In this document: positions 26,968-34,489 of the stretch, piece after piece | Layout: each line of letters opens with the position of its first letter | How positions within the stretch are numbered: the stretch's first letter is position 1 | DNA from: Chitinophagales bacterium | GTDB taxonomy: Bacteria > Bacteroidota > Bacteroidia > Chitinophagales > UBA8649 | NCBI GenBank assembly: GCA_020635975.1 | Contig: JACJYT010000014.1 | Span: forward strand, 1-53,403 | Direction of reading: 5' to 3' | Length of the DNA stretch: 53,403 bases | Notes under the pieces: model-generated | The model's input: only the letters and a program-made list of their open reading frames with translations | Databases searched by the model: none | What the model was told of the DNA's origin: nothing | Program-made: the position numbers and the translations under genes

Positions 26968-27894
26968 ATGTCTTTACAAAGCTATTATGCACATGGCAAA
27001 TTAATGCTTAGCGGCGAATATGCAGTTTTAGATGGGGCTAAGGCTTTGGCTCTACCTACTAAATTTGGACAAAAACTTCAAGTGAAAGTGCAAGGTTTGG
27101 ATGGGCACACCCAAAGATCCAATAACACTTGGCAGGGCATTAACTCTAAGGGACAAGTTTGGTTGGATACAAGTTTAGGAGAAGCATCCAACTTAAATTC
27201 TCCAGAAGAAAGAAGAATCTCGGAAATTATCTCCTTTATAAAAGCTAAGAGACCCGAGTTATTTCAAGACTTGCAGTATCAATTTACCACCAGTTTAGAA
27301 TTTCCTAATAATTGGGGTTTGGGTAGTAGTAGTACCTTAATTAGCTTGCTTGCTCAATGGGCCGATCTTGATCCTTATGAATTGCTTAAGCAAAGCTTTG
27401 GTGGTAGCGGCTATGATATCGCTTGTGCCACTGCAAATCAGCCTATATTGTTTCATTTAGAAGAGGAAAGAGCGTCTTGGCAAGAAGTAAGTCTCTCTGC
27501 AAGTTGGACTGATTGTGCTTATTTTGTATTTCTAGAGCAGAAGAAAAATTCTCGGGATGCCATTAAACACTATCGTGCTTTACAAGATACCAAAAGTATC
27601 GTTGCGGAGATTTCTAGTATTTCAACCGCACTTAGCGAAAATATAGATTTTAAAGAAGCTCGTTATTTGTTCGAAAAACACGAAGAAATAATGAGTAAGG
27701 TATTGCGCTTAGCGAGTATTAATGAAGATAAGTTTAGCGATTTTGCAGGAGTTTGTAAATCTCTTGGTGCTTGGGGCGGTGATTTCATTATGGCACTAAG
27801 CAATACGAATCCTTTGTATGTTAAAGAATATTTTGCTAAAAAAGGCTTGCATACTTTTTTTAGCTATAAAGAAATGATATGGAAAAAAAATTAG
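26968..27894 (+). CDS. GYDIA-type GHMP kinase of the mevalonate pathway
   Basis: Small-molecule kinase, 308 residues. It begins with HGKLMLSGEYAVLDGAKALALP, given here in parts as HGKLMLSGEY and AVLDGA. The glycine-rich GHMP loop WGLGSSSTLISLLAQW is near 114-129, and SFGGSGYDIACA near 146-157. The GYDIA motif marks a Bacteroidota subgroup. Whether it acts on mevalonate or phosphomevalonate cannot be told from sequence. It starts five bases after HMG-CoA reductase and overlaps the next gene by 16 bases. Confidence 0.88.
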   Translation: MSLQSYYAHGKLMLSGEYAVLDGAKALALPTKFGQKLQVKVQGLDGHTQRSNNTWQGINSKGQVWLDTSLGEASNLNSPEERRISEIISFIKAKRPELFQDLQYQFTTSLEFPNNWGLGSSSTLISLLAQWADLDPYELLKQSFGGSGYDIACATANQPILFHLEEERASWQEVSLSASWTDCAYFVFLEQKKNSRDAIKHYRALQDTKSIVAEISSISTALSENIDFKEARYLFEKHEEIMSKVLRLASINEDKFSDFAGVCKSLGAWGGDFIMALSNTNPLYVKEYFAKKGLHTFFSYKEMIWKKN

Positions 27895-28958
27895 AATATA
27901 AGGCTTTAGAACTTGCGGATGCTAAGTCTGCAGTAGCTGGAGAAATATCTTGGCAAAGTCCCTCGAATATTGCCTTGGTAAAGTATTGGGGTAAATATGG
28001 TCGTCAATTGCCAAGCAATCCTTCTGTAAGTTTTACCTTAAAAAATGCGCATACTAAGATGCGAATGAAATACAAGGAGGGGAGCGGCCAGGTGATCTTG
28101 TTTTTTGAAGGCGAACGAAATACCAGTTTCGAAGCGAGAATAGCGAAATTTATTGACTCTATTAAGGATGTATATCCTTTTTTACAAGCTATCGATTTAG
28201 AAATTCATTCGAGTAATTCTTTTCCTCATTCTGCGGGAATTGCCTCATCGGCTTCAGCTATGTCGGCTTTATGTTTATGTTTATGTAGCATAGAACGAAA
28301 TCATTTTGCCAGTTTAACAGAGCAAGCCGATTTTTTGAAAAAATCTTCTTATTTATCGCGACTTGCTAGTGGTTCAGCTTGTAGGTCGGTATATCCAAAA
28401 TTAGGACAATGGGGCTACCACGAAGCTATAGTTTCTAGCACAGATTTATACGCTATTGATGTAAGCGAAAGGGTGGATCGGATTTTTCATAGTTTTAAAA
28501 ATTCCATACTGATTGCATCGGCAAAAGAAAAGTCGGTAAGTAGTTCGGCTGGACATCAATTAATGGAGAATAATCCCTTTGCGGAGGTTCGATTTAAGCA
28601 AGCGAATAAGAATTTGGCGGACTTAATGCAAGCAATGAAGACTGGTGATTTAAATGAGTTTATTAGAATAGTAGAAGAAGAAGCACTAACGCTACATGCT
28701 TTAATGATGACCTCCAATCCAAGTTACATCTTAATGAAGGCGAATAGTCTTGTATTAATTGAAAAGGTGAGAGCCTTCAGGGGGCAAACTAAGCTGCCTC
28801 TTTGCTTTACTTTAGATGCTGGTCCAAATTTACATCTGCTATATCCAGCTTCAATTCAAGAAGAGGTGCAAGTTTTTATTCAAAGTGAGTTGAAGCAACA
28901 CTGCGAAAACGGAATGATAATAGAGGATGAAGTAGGAGAGGGTGCAAGCTTGCTTTAG
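27879..28958 (+). CDS. mvaD: Diphosphomevalonate decarboxylase
   Basis: Converts mevalonate diphosphate to isopentenyl diphosphate with ATP. The 359-residue protein has SNIALVKYWGKYGRQLPSNP split over the first motif (SNIALVKYWGK near residue 28), the GHMP loop FPHSAGIASSASAMSAL and the SGSACRSVY motif. The start overlaps the kinase gene by 16 bases. Its stop overlaps the stop of the convergent CWC/DUF5522 gene by four bases. A second kinase needed for the full pathway is not in the window. Confidence 0.93.
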   Translation: MEKKLEYKALELADAKSAVAGEISWQSPSNIALVKYWGKYGRQLPSNPSVSFTLKNAHTKMRMKYKEGSGQVILFFEGERNTSFEARIAKFIDSIKDVYPFLQAIDLEIHSSNSFPHSAGIASSASAMSALCLCLCSIERNHFASLTEQADFLKKSSYLSRLASGSACRSVYPKLGQWGYHEAIVSSTDLYAIDVSERVDRIFHSFKNSILIASAKEKSVSSSAGHQLMENNPFAEVRFKQANKNLADLMQAMKTGDLNEFIRIVEEEALTLHALMMTSNPSYILMKANSLVLIEKVRAFRGQTKLPLCFTLDAGPNLHLLYPASIQEEVQVFIQSELKQHCENGMIIEDEVGEGASLL

Positions 28959-29311
28959 CTTTTGGCATATTTAAAGCCGTAGGCGCAATGGCGACAATTG
29001 CTTTTGCAACAATAACCACGTTGGATATGGTAGAGCTCTTTGAATACCAAAAAACTATCTTCGTAATAGAAGTGAATATTTTCTTTAAGCTTATTAGAGG
29101 CCTCTTTTTTTATAGCTACTAATTCGTTTATTTCGCTTAGACAAGTATTGCATAAGCAATCGTAGGCTGTTTTTTTAAGAAATTCTAAGGTTTCTGTTCT
29201 TAAACTAAGTTGCATGCAAGCACAAACTTGTTGGGTATTTGCCATACAAGAAATTTCTTTCAAGCATCTTCCGCAAGTTTTAATCTTTCCTTCTAATCGT
29301 TCAAAAGACAT
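28955..29311 (-). CDS. Cysteine-rich CWC-like domain fused to DUF5522
   Basis: A 118-residue protein with two metal-binding-looking parts. The N-terminal half has CGRCLKEISC...CAC, matching the cysteine-rich CWC family except that the last motif is CAC instead of CWC. An extra CLCNTC lies in the middle. The C-terminal part has the DUF5522 signature ELYHIQRGYCCKSNCRHCAYG. In related genomes I recall these as neighbouring or separate small proteins, so a fusion is notable. Twelve cysteines suggest zinc or iron-sulfur binding. Function is unknown. Confidence 0.75.
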   Translation of the reverse strand: MSFERLEGKIKTCGRCLKEISCMANTQQVCACMQLSLRTETLEFLKKTAYDCLCNTCLSEINELVAIKKEASNKLKENIHFYYEDSFLVFKELYHIQRGYCCKSNCRHCAYGFKYAKS

Positions 29312-29446
29312 TTTAGATCATTTAGCCTTATAACAAGGAAGTTAAAGCTTTGTTTAAATTTAAACAAGTTTGAACAGAAAAACGCTATTTGTATGTTTCA
29401 ATCTTGATCCTATGCTGTACGTAGCCAAAGCTCAGTAGTCTCTGTA

Positions 29447-29470
29447 TTGTCAGAAGCTAGCTTCCGACAA
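29447..29470. repeat. REP-like palindrome
   Basis: A 24-base near-perfect palindrome, TTGTCAGAAGC-TA-GCTTCCGACAA with one mismatch pair, lies in the 235 bases between the CWC/DUF5522 gene and the first array unit. GTAG tetranucleotides occur at 29421-29424 and 29435-29438, as seen before REP hairpins mobilised by RAYT enzymes. It has no T run on either side, so it is not a terminator. The rest of 29312-29540 holds no gene that I can support. Confidence 0.45.
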
Positions 29471-29627
29471 GTTGAAAAAAGAGTCAGATGTAAAAGGATG
29501 GTTTTATTGTCCATATGTTGGCTTGTACTAATATCTAGAACAAAAAAAACGCTAGTATTTCTACTAGCGTTTCGCGGTACCGAGAGGCGGAATTGAACCG
29601 CCGTCCGCCAACTGGCTGATAAGAATC

Positions 29628-29882
29628 CTAATTGTTTGATTTTATTAAATCCCAAATAAATTTTCTACCTCTTGCTGTTTTGAGAGCTCTTTCTCTTTTT
29701 ATGGCTTGCTTTTTTTCTTCGAAGGACTCATGATATATTAGACTCCAAGGGCGATATTTAACTGTATAACCTTTCTTTGCTAAAAAGTTATGCGATTTTA
29801 TCCTCTGATTTAAATTGCTAGTGTATCCAATATAAATTTTTGAATATGTTGTAGAATGCAAAACATATACTTGATAATTCAT
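29628..29882 (-). CDS. GIY-YIG family endonuclease inside the tRNA-derived array
   Basis: A small, intact-looking GIY-YIG nuclease of 84 residues (UPF0213 / UvrC-N-like). The catalytic tyrosine region is YQVYVL (3-8) and YIGYT is at 17-21. The essential arginine lies in NLNQRIKSH (Arg27), with His31. The metal-binding glutamate lies in IKRERALK (Glu64), and the family end GRKFIWDLI is present. The frame is open further upstream to 29990, but the ATG at 29882 gives the standard family start. The TAG stop lies at the edge of an array unit (GGATTC follows directly). Direct repeats of about 45 bases bracket the gene. It is probably the mobile or homing component of the array. Confidence 0.85.
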   Translation of the reverse strand: MNYQVYVLHSTTYSKIYIGYTSNLNQRIKSHNFLAKKGYTVKYRPWSLIYHESFEEKKQAIKRERALKTARGRKFIWDLIKSNN

Positions 29883-31100
29883 GAAATTTTTGATGTAAAA
29901 GTAATTAAGTCTAGAAGTTGGAAATTGGAGTTTTCCTAATTGCAGTAAAGCATTTAGCAGTAACAATAACTCATCTAGTACATTAAGCATTACGAGGCGG
30001 AATTGAACCGTCGTCCGCCAACTGGCGGATAAGAATCCTGCGGAGTAAAAAGAGATGAATTATAAACAAAAAAAACGCTAGTATTTCTACTAGCGTTTTC
30101 ACGGTACCGAGAGGCGGAATTGAACCGTCGTCCGCCCCTGGCGGATAAGAATCCTGCGGAGTAAAAAGAGATGAATTATAAACAAAAAAAACGCTAGCAT
30201 TTCTACTAGCGTTTTCGCGGTACCGAGAGGCGGAATTGAACCGCCGTCCGCCAACTGGCGGATAAGAATCCTGCGGAGTAAAAAGAGATGAATTATAAAC
30301 AAAAAAAAACGCTAGTATTTCTACTAGCGTTTCACGGTACCGAAGGCGGAATTGAACGCCGTCCGCCCCTGGCGGATAAGAATCCTGCGGGTAAAAAGAG
30401 ATGAATTATAAACAAAAAACGCTAGCATTTCTACTAGCGTTTTCACGGTACCGAAGGCGGAATTGAACCGCCGTCCGCCCCTGGCGGATAAGAACCTGCG
30501 GGTAAAAGAGATGAATTATAACAAAAAACGCTAGCATTTCTACTAGCGTTTTCACGGTACCGAGAGGCGGAATTGAACCGTCGTCCGCCAACTGGCGGAT
30601 AAGAATCCTGCGGAGTAAAAAGAGATGAATTATAAACAAAAAAACGCTAGCATTTCTACTAGCGTTTTCACGGTACCGAGAGGCGGAATTGAACCGTCGT
30701 CCGCCAACTGGCGGATAAGAATCCTGCGGAATAAAAAGAGATGAATTATAAACAAAAAAAACGCTAGTATTTCTACTAGCGTTTTCACGGTACCGAGAGG
30801 CGGAATTGAACCGCCGTCCGTCAACTGGCGGATAAGAATCCTGCGGAGTAAAAAGAGATGAATTATAAACAAAAAAAACGCTAGTATTTCTACTAGCGTT
30901 TTCACGGTACCGAGAGGCGGAATTGAAACGTTGTCCGCCCCCTGGCGGATAAGAATCCTGCGGAGTAAAAAGAGATGAATTATAAACAAAAAAAACGCTA
31001 GTATTTCTACTAGCGTTTTCCTGTACCGAGAGGCGGAATTGAACCGTCGTCCGCCAACTGGCGGATAAGAATCCTGCGGAGTAAAAAGAGATGAATTATA

Positions 31101-31136
31101 AACAAAAAAACGCTAGCATTTCTACTAGCGTTTTCA
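31101..31136 (-). terminator. Intrinsic terminator of the tRNA gene
   Basis: On the minus strand, four bases after the encoded ACCG of the tRNA 3' end, a stem of AAACGCTAG with CTAGCGTTT (loop TAGAAATG region) is followed by a T run. Each array unit carries a copy of it. It also ends read-through from waaA. Confidence 0.85.
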
Positions 31137-31139
31137 CGG

Positions 31140-31213
31140 TACCGAGAGGCGGAATTGAACCGCCGACCTCAGGGTTATGAATCCTGCGCTCTAACCACCT
31201 GAGCTACCTCGGT
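31140..31213 (-). tRNA. tRNA with anticodon CAT (tRNA-Met, possibly tRNA-Ile2)
   Basis: A 74-base cloverleaf. Acceptor ACCGAGG pairs with TCTCGGT, the D stem is GCTC/GAGC, and the anticodon arm CAGGA-TTCATAA-CCCTG has an A-C mismatch at 31/39. The T arm is GGCGG-TTCAATT-CCGCC and the discriminator is A. The next genomic bases are CCG, so CCA is not encoded. A1-U72 pairs normally, so it is not a classical initiator. CAT could also be an Ile2 tRNA modified with lysidine. Its 3' half is the source of the array downstream. Confidence 0.95.
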
Positions 31214-31248
31214 CTATTTAGTTGACTAAGTAACTTTTTAAAGGACCG

Positions 31249-31280
31249 CAAAGGTAAAACAATAAATTTATTCTTTCAAA
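31249..31280 (-). promoter_or_regulatory. Promoter of the CAT-anticodon tRNA
   Basis: On the minus strand TTTG (31280-31277), a 20-base spacer and TACCTTTG (31256-31249) form a perfect promoter for this phylum. Transcription would start near 31244, 31 bases before the tRNA. It overlaps the last codons of waaA. Confidence 0.75.
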
Positions 31281-32499
31281 TAAGTTTATCAGATTTTAAT
31301 TGCTTAATAATCATTTGCGTGCCACCTGTTCTTTCTTCTACATAAGTTTTTGCAATTTGCTCGGCATTCCTAAGCAAATCTTCGTCTTCTAGTAAGCTGA
31401 GCGTTTCTACAAGCGCTTCTTTATGCCGAATTTCAAAGGCTCCTTTCAAGGCAACTAGGTCTAGTGCTTCTTTTGATTTTCGATGATTAGGGCCAAAAAG
31501 AATGGCTTTCCCATATACTGCAGCTTCTAGTATATTATGAACGCTTACACCAAAGCCCCCTCCAACATAACAAATCGTACCATAGCGATAAATGGAACTC
31601 AATTTACCGATGCTATCAATAATTAATACTTTTGAAGAATAAGCTCCTTGTGGATCGGAAAGAAGACAAGCATCTGGGAATAGTTTCCGTAGTTGAGTAA
31701 TTCGTTTATAATTCACATCATGCGGAGCGATAATCAATTTGTATGCTCCAAGATATTCTCGATTTTGGGCAAATAAGAGCTCGTCTTTTAGCCAAGAACT
31801 TCCAAGGATAATACACTTATCTGTAGCGATAAAATTCTCTATAATTTCGTTGCTATAGTTTAATTCAGAAATGCTCTTAACGGTATCAAATCGGGTGTCG
31901 TGAGCAAGAAGGCAATTGCTATAATGGTGTTTAATTAGTAGGTTTAAAGATGCTTCGTCTTGAACAAAAATAGTGCTGAAGTTAGAAAGCATTTCGCGAT
32001 GCAAGACGCCATAAGCTTTAAAGAATAGCTGTTCCTCTCTAAAAATACCAGAAATCAAAAAATGTGGAATATTTCTCTTCTTTAGTTCTTGAAGATGAAA
32101 ATACCAAAAGTCATATTTAATGAAGAAAGCAAGTTTCGGCTGGATAGCACGGATAAAATCTTTTGCTGCACCTGGCCCGTCTTGAGGTAAATAATAAACT
32201 GCCCTAGCAAGGGGAAAATTTACTTTTTGCGTATAGCCAGATGGAGAAAAAAAAGTGAGTATTATTGGACTTTGCTGTTGTTGGTAGAACCAATTGATTA
32301 GGGGTTTGGCTTGTTCAAATTCGCCTAATGATGCACAGTGAAACCAAATGCTTGGTTCTGCAGCTTCATTTATCACCTGATTCAACCTGCCAGTGGTAAA
32401 TCGGTACGCTTTTTCGTTAAAAAAACTTGCTAATCCAATAAAGAAGTGATAAAACTTTACAGAAGCACTATATACTATTTTAGAAAAGAATTTTAACAT
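31276..32499 (-). CDS. waaA: 3-deoxy-D-manno-octulosonic acid (KDO) transferase WaaA
   Basis: Family GT30 glycosyltransferase that attaches KDO to lipid A precursor at the inner membrane. The 407-residue protein has an N-terminal membrane-associated helix. The conserved WFHCASLGEFEQAKPLI has the catalytic-base glutamate at Glu60, and the C-terminal domain has YVGGGFGVSVHNILEAAVYGK split across the nucleotide-sugar site. The upstream barrel gene ends one base before its ATG. The downstream tRNA lies 63 bases away on the same strand. Confidence 0.93.
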   Translation of the reverse strand: MLKFFSKIVYSASVKFYHFFIGLASFFNEKAYRFTTGRLNQVINEAAEPSIWFHCASLGEFEQAKPLINWFYQQQQSPIILTFFSPSGYTQKVNFPLARAVYYLPQDGPGAAKDFIRAIQPKLAFFIKYDFWYFHLQELKKRNIPHFLISGIFREEQLFFKAYGVLHREMLSNFSTIFVQDEASLNLLIKHHYSNCLLAHDTRFDTVKSISELNYSNEIIENFIATDKCIILGSSWLKDELLFAQNREYLGAYKLIIAPHDVNYKRITQLRKLFPDACLLSDPQGAYSSKVLIIDSIGKLSSIYRYGTICYVGGGFGVSVHNILEAAVYGKAILFGPNHRKSKEALDLVALKGAFEIRHKEALVETLSLLEDEDLLRNAEQIAKTYVEERTGGTQMIIKQLKSDKLI

Positions 32500-32500
32500 T

Positions 32501-33262
32501 CTAATAATAGTAGTATTGATTTTTCGTGCTTTCCCCTAAAAATACAGGAATATGCCAGCAGAATTTGATGCCATACATCAAGTCTAGGCGGGTTTCATTT
32601 AATTTTCGGCCCAAATAGAAATCATAAGGTCTAGAATTCTTAGTAATTGCCTCACTGATTTCAAATCCTAAACTTAGATTAACGAACTTACCTTTTTGCA
32701 CTCTAATAAGTCCAAGATATTGCGATAAAACAAGACCTTGAGAAAAGCGATCATAACCTTTTGCATAATTTCCTGTGAGTTGGGGAGTGTTCTTTTTATT
32801 AACGTCAATTAAAATTTTGTGAGATAAATAACCCAATCCAAATTTTAATAAAACGCCATTACTTGGATGTGCGGCTTTAAAAAAAAAGGATTTACCCGCA
32901 TTCAATTTAACTACAGCTCCTCTTAGATTTAAGTTGACATTATCTAGAAAGCCGTCAGTAGTAATTACTAAACCGGTTCCCGTTAAAGTATTTGCAATTT
33001 GTTCTTTCTCTTTAACATTCGTACTAAATAAAAAACCACCTTCCGCCCCAATCAACCAGTTTCGTCCAAATTTGTAATCTAAACCAAGTCCAAATTGATA
33101 AGCCAAACCAAAACGTTTAGCAAAATCAGCTCCAGGAATTTGAACCGAAATAATAGGGGAAATCAAAAGTGCTTTATCAAATGCAATTGGATCATCTTTT
33201 TCTTGCGAATAAGCAAGACCAAAAAATAAGCAGACAACTACAATTAATTTACATTTTTTCAT
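32501..33262 (-). CDS. Outer-membrane beta-barrel protein (porin-like / PorT-like fold)
   Basis: A 253-residue secreted protein with signal peptide MKKCKLIVVVCLFFGLAYSQ and alternating amphipathic strands typical of the small outer-membrane barrel (PF13568-like) group. The exact family is uncertain. A longer frame begins at an ATG at 33286, but the start at 33262 gives a proper signal peptide. A perfect -7 box TAAATTTG (33275-33268) would fall inside the longer version. It is followed immediately by waaA and divergent from the sugar operon. Confidence 0.72.
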   Translation of the reverse strand: MKKCKLIVVVCLFFGLAYSQEKDDPIAFDKALLISPIISVQIPGADFAKRFGLAYQFGLGLDYKFGRNWLIGAEGGFLFSTNVKEKEQIANTLTGTGLVITTDGFLDNVNLNLRGAVVKLNAGKSFFFKAAHPSNGVLLKFGLGYLSHKILIDVNKKNTPQLTGNYAKGYDRFSQGLVLSQYLGLIRVQKGKFVNLSLGFEISEAITKNSRPYDFYLGRKLNETRLDLMYGIKFCWHIPVFLGESTKNQYYYY

Positions 33263-33267
33263 ACGAA

Positions 33268-33275
33268 CAAATTTA
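33268..33275 (-). promoter_or_regulatory. Candidate -7 box of the barrel-waaA operon
   Basis: TAAATTTG on the minus strand ends six bases before the ATG at 33262. No -33 TTG is visible. If used, the mRNA would be nearly leaderless. Confidence 0.4.
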
Positions 33276-33338
33276 AGCAAATTCATTTCTTAAGTTTTAA
33301 TTAATGCATTTTTTAACAAATTTGCCATCTTGAAATAA

Positions 33339-33346
33339 TATCTTTG
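33339..33346 (+). promoter_or_regulatory. Promoter -7 box of the polysaccharide operon
   Basis: TATCTTTG is a perfect -7 box and ends 16 bases before the ATG at 33362. An upstream TTTG at 33321-33324 is only 14 bases away, shorter than usual. Confidence 0.6.
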
Positions 33347-33361
33347 CACAAAATTTTAAGT

Positions 33362-34489
33362 ATGAGACCCATCGAGATGGTCGATTTAAAAAGTCAACAC
33401 AATCGCTTACAGCCACATCTTAACAATACAATATTGGATGTAGTTGCAAGTTCTGTGTATATCAAGGGGGCTGAAGTATCCATGTTTGAAGAGGAGTTGG
33501 CAGCTAAATTAGATGTTAAACATGTTATTGCTTGTGCAAATGGAACAGATGCATTGCAACTAGCCTTGATGGCCTTAGAATTAAAGCCCGGAGATGAAGT
33601 AATTACTTCTAATTTTACCTATGTTGCTACAGCAGAAATAATAGCTCTTTTGCAGTTAAAACCCGTTTTGGTAGATGTTGATCCAGAAACCTTTGAAATT
33701 GATTTAAATGAGGTAGTTAAGGCTATTGGACCAAAAACAAAGGCTATTGTTCCTGTTCATTTGTTTGGGCAATGCTGCAATATGGAAGGGCTTATGCAAA
33801 TTGCGAAAGAACATAAACTTTACGTAGTAGAGGATACAGCACAAGCGATTAATGCAGATTTTTATTTTACCAATGGCAGTTCAATGAAAGCGGGCACTAT
33901 TGGAGATATAGGCACTACTTCTTTCTTCCCTTCTAAGAATTTAGGATGTATGGGAGATGGTGGTGCAATTTTTACGAATAATGACGAATTAGCTCTAAAA
34001 TTACGAATGATCGCCAATCATGGTCAATCGAAGCAATATTATCATGATTTAGTTGGGGTTAATTCTCGATTAGATAGTATTCAAGCTGCGATTTTAAGAA
34101 TAAAACTTCCGCATTTAGATGAATATTGCCAAAAAAGGCAAGAAGCTGCAGCAATTTACGATGATTTATTAAAGGATGAGCCCGGAATTGTATGTCCCGT
34201 TCGCTCTACAAAATCTTCTCATGTTTTTCATCAATATGTAGTTAAAGTAGTTGGTGCTAGTAGAGATGCGCTAAAGGCTTTTTTAAATTCGAAGTCTATC
34301 CCATGTAATATTTATTATCCAGTACCTCTAAATAAGCAAAAAGCTTATTTAGATGAGTCTAGAACTTTTAAGCATACAGATAAATTGTGTGAAATAGTCT
34401 TGGCTTTGCCTATGCATACGGAATTAGACTTAGAACAACAGAAATATATAGTTACAGAAATTAAAAAATTTTTAAAAGATGAAAATTAG
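33362..34489 (+). CDS. DegT/DnrJ/EryC1 family sugar aminotransferase (WbpE-like)
   Basis: PLP-dependent aminotransferase acting on nucleotide keto-sugars. The 375-residue protein has GTDALQLALMAL, the EDTAQAI segment and the PLP-lysine in FFPSKNLGCMGDGG (Lys192). Its combination with a WbpD-like acetyltransferase and a UDP-HexNAc dehydrogenase in the same operon suggests the 3-amino step toward a 2,3-diacetamido-uronic acid. The ATG at 33362 is chosen because an upstream in-frame TTG lies within the -7 box. It overlaps the next gene by 11 bases. Confidence 0.88.
   Translation: MRPIEMVDLKSQHNRLQPHLNNTILDVVASSVYIKGAEVSMFEEELAAKLDVKHVIACANGTDALQLALMALELKPGDEVITSNFTYVATAEIIALLQLKPVLVDVDPETFEIDLNEVVKAIGPKTKAIVPVHLFGQCCNMEGLMQIAKEHKLYVVEDTAQAINADFYFTNGSSMKAGTIGDIGTTSFFPSKNLGCMGDGGAIFTNNDELALKLRMIANHGQSKQYYHDLVGVNSRLDSIQAAILRIKLPHLDEYCQKRQEAAAIYDDLLKDEPGIVCPVRSTKSSHVFHQYVVKVVGASRDALKAFLNSKSIPCNIYYPVPLNKQKAYLDESRTFKHTDKLCEIVLALPMHTELDLEQQKYIVTEIKKFLKDEN

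Larger units (their letters stand above)
29547..31139 (-). repeat. Tandem array of tRNA-derived repeats with terminator hairpins
   Basis: Eleven near-identical hairpins (core CGCTAG-YATTTCTA-CTAGCG) start at 29547, 30073, 30189, 30307, 30417, 30526, 30642, 30759, 30876, 30993 and 31108. The steps are 109-118 bases, except for the first, where the GIY-YIG gene lies between. Read on the minus strand, each unit has four parts in order. The first is a spacer (TATAATTCATCTCTTTTTAC). The second is GCAGGATTC, as in the tRNA anticodon arm. The third is a hairpin TCCGCC-AGTT-GGCGGA whose loop varies. The fourth is the tRNA T arm and acceptor strand (GGTTCAATTCCGCCTCTCGG), followed by the terminator hairpin with its T run. 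Eleven degenerate T-arm copies are present; the last hairpin follows the complete tRNA at 31140-31213. Confidence 0.93.

Noticed and set aside
29410..29655. Minus-strand 81-codon frame across the palindrome and the first array unit
   Set aside because: It reads through the terminator hairpin and the T-arm copy and overlaps the end of the GIY-YIG gene; no family and no plausible start.
30099..30989. Minus-strand open frames of 67-119 codons with repeated LRRILIRQ and GSIPPLGT
   Set aside because: They are translations of the tandem tRNA-derived array (the T arm reads as GSIPPLGT). They have no independent start signals and change with the unit sequence, so they are not genes.
29547..31139. 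CRISPR array
   Set aside because: The repeated units are long (about 116 bp) and joined without unique spacers, contain tRNA sequence, and no cas genes are present.
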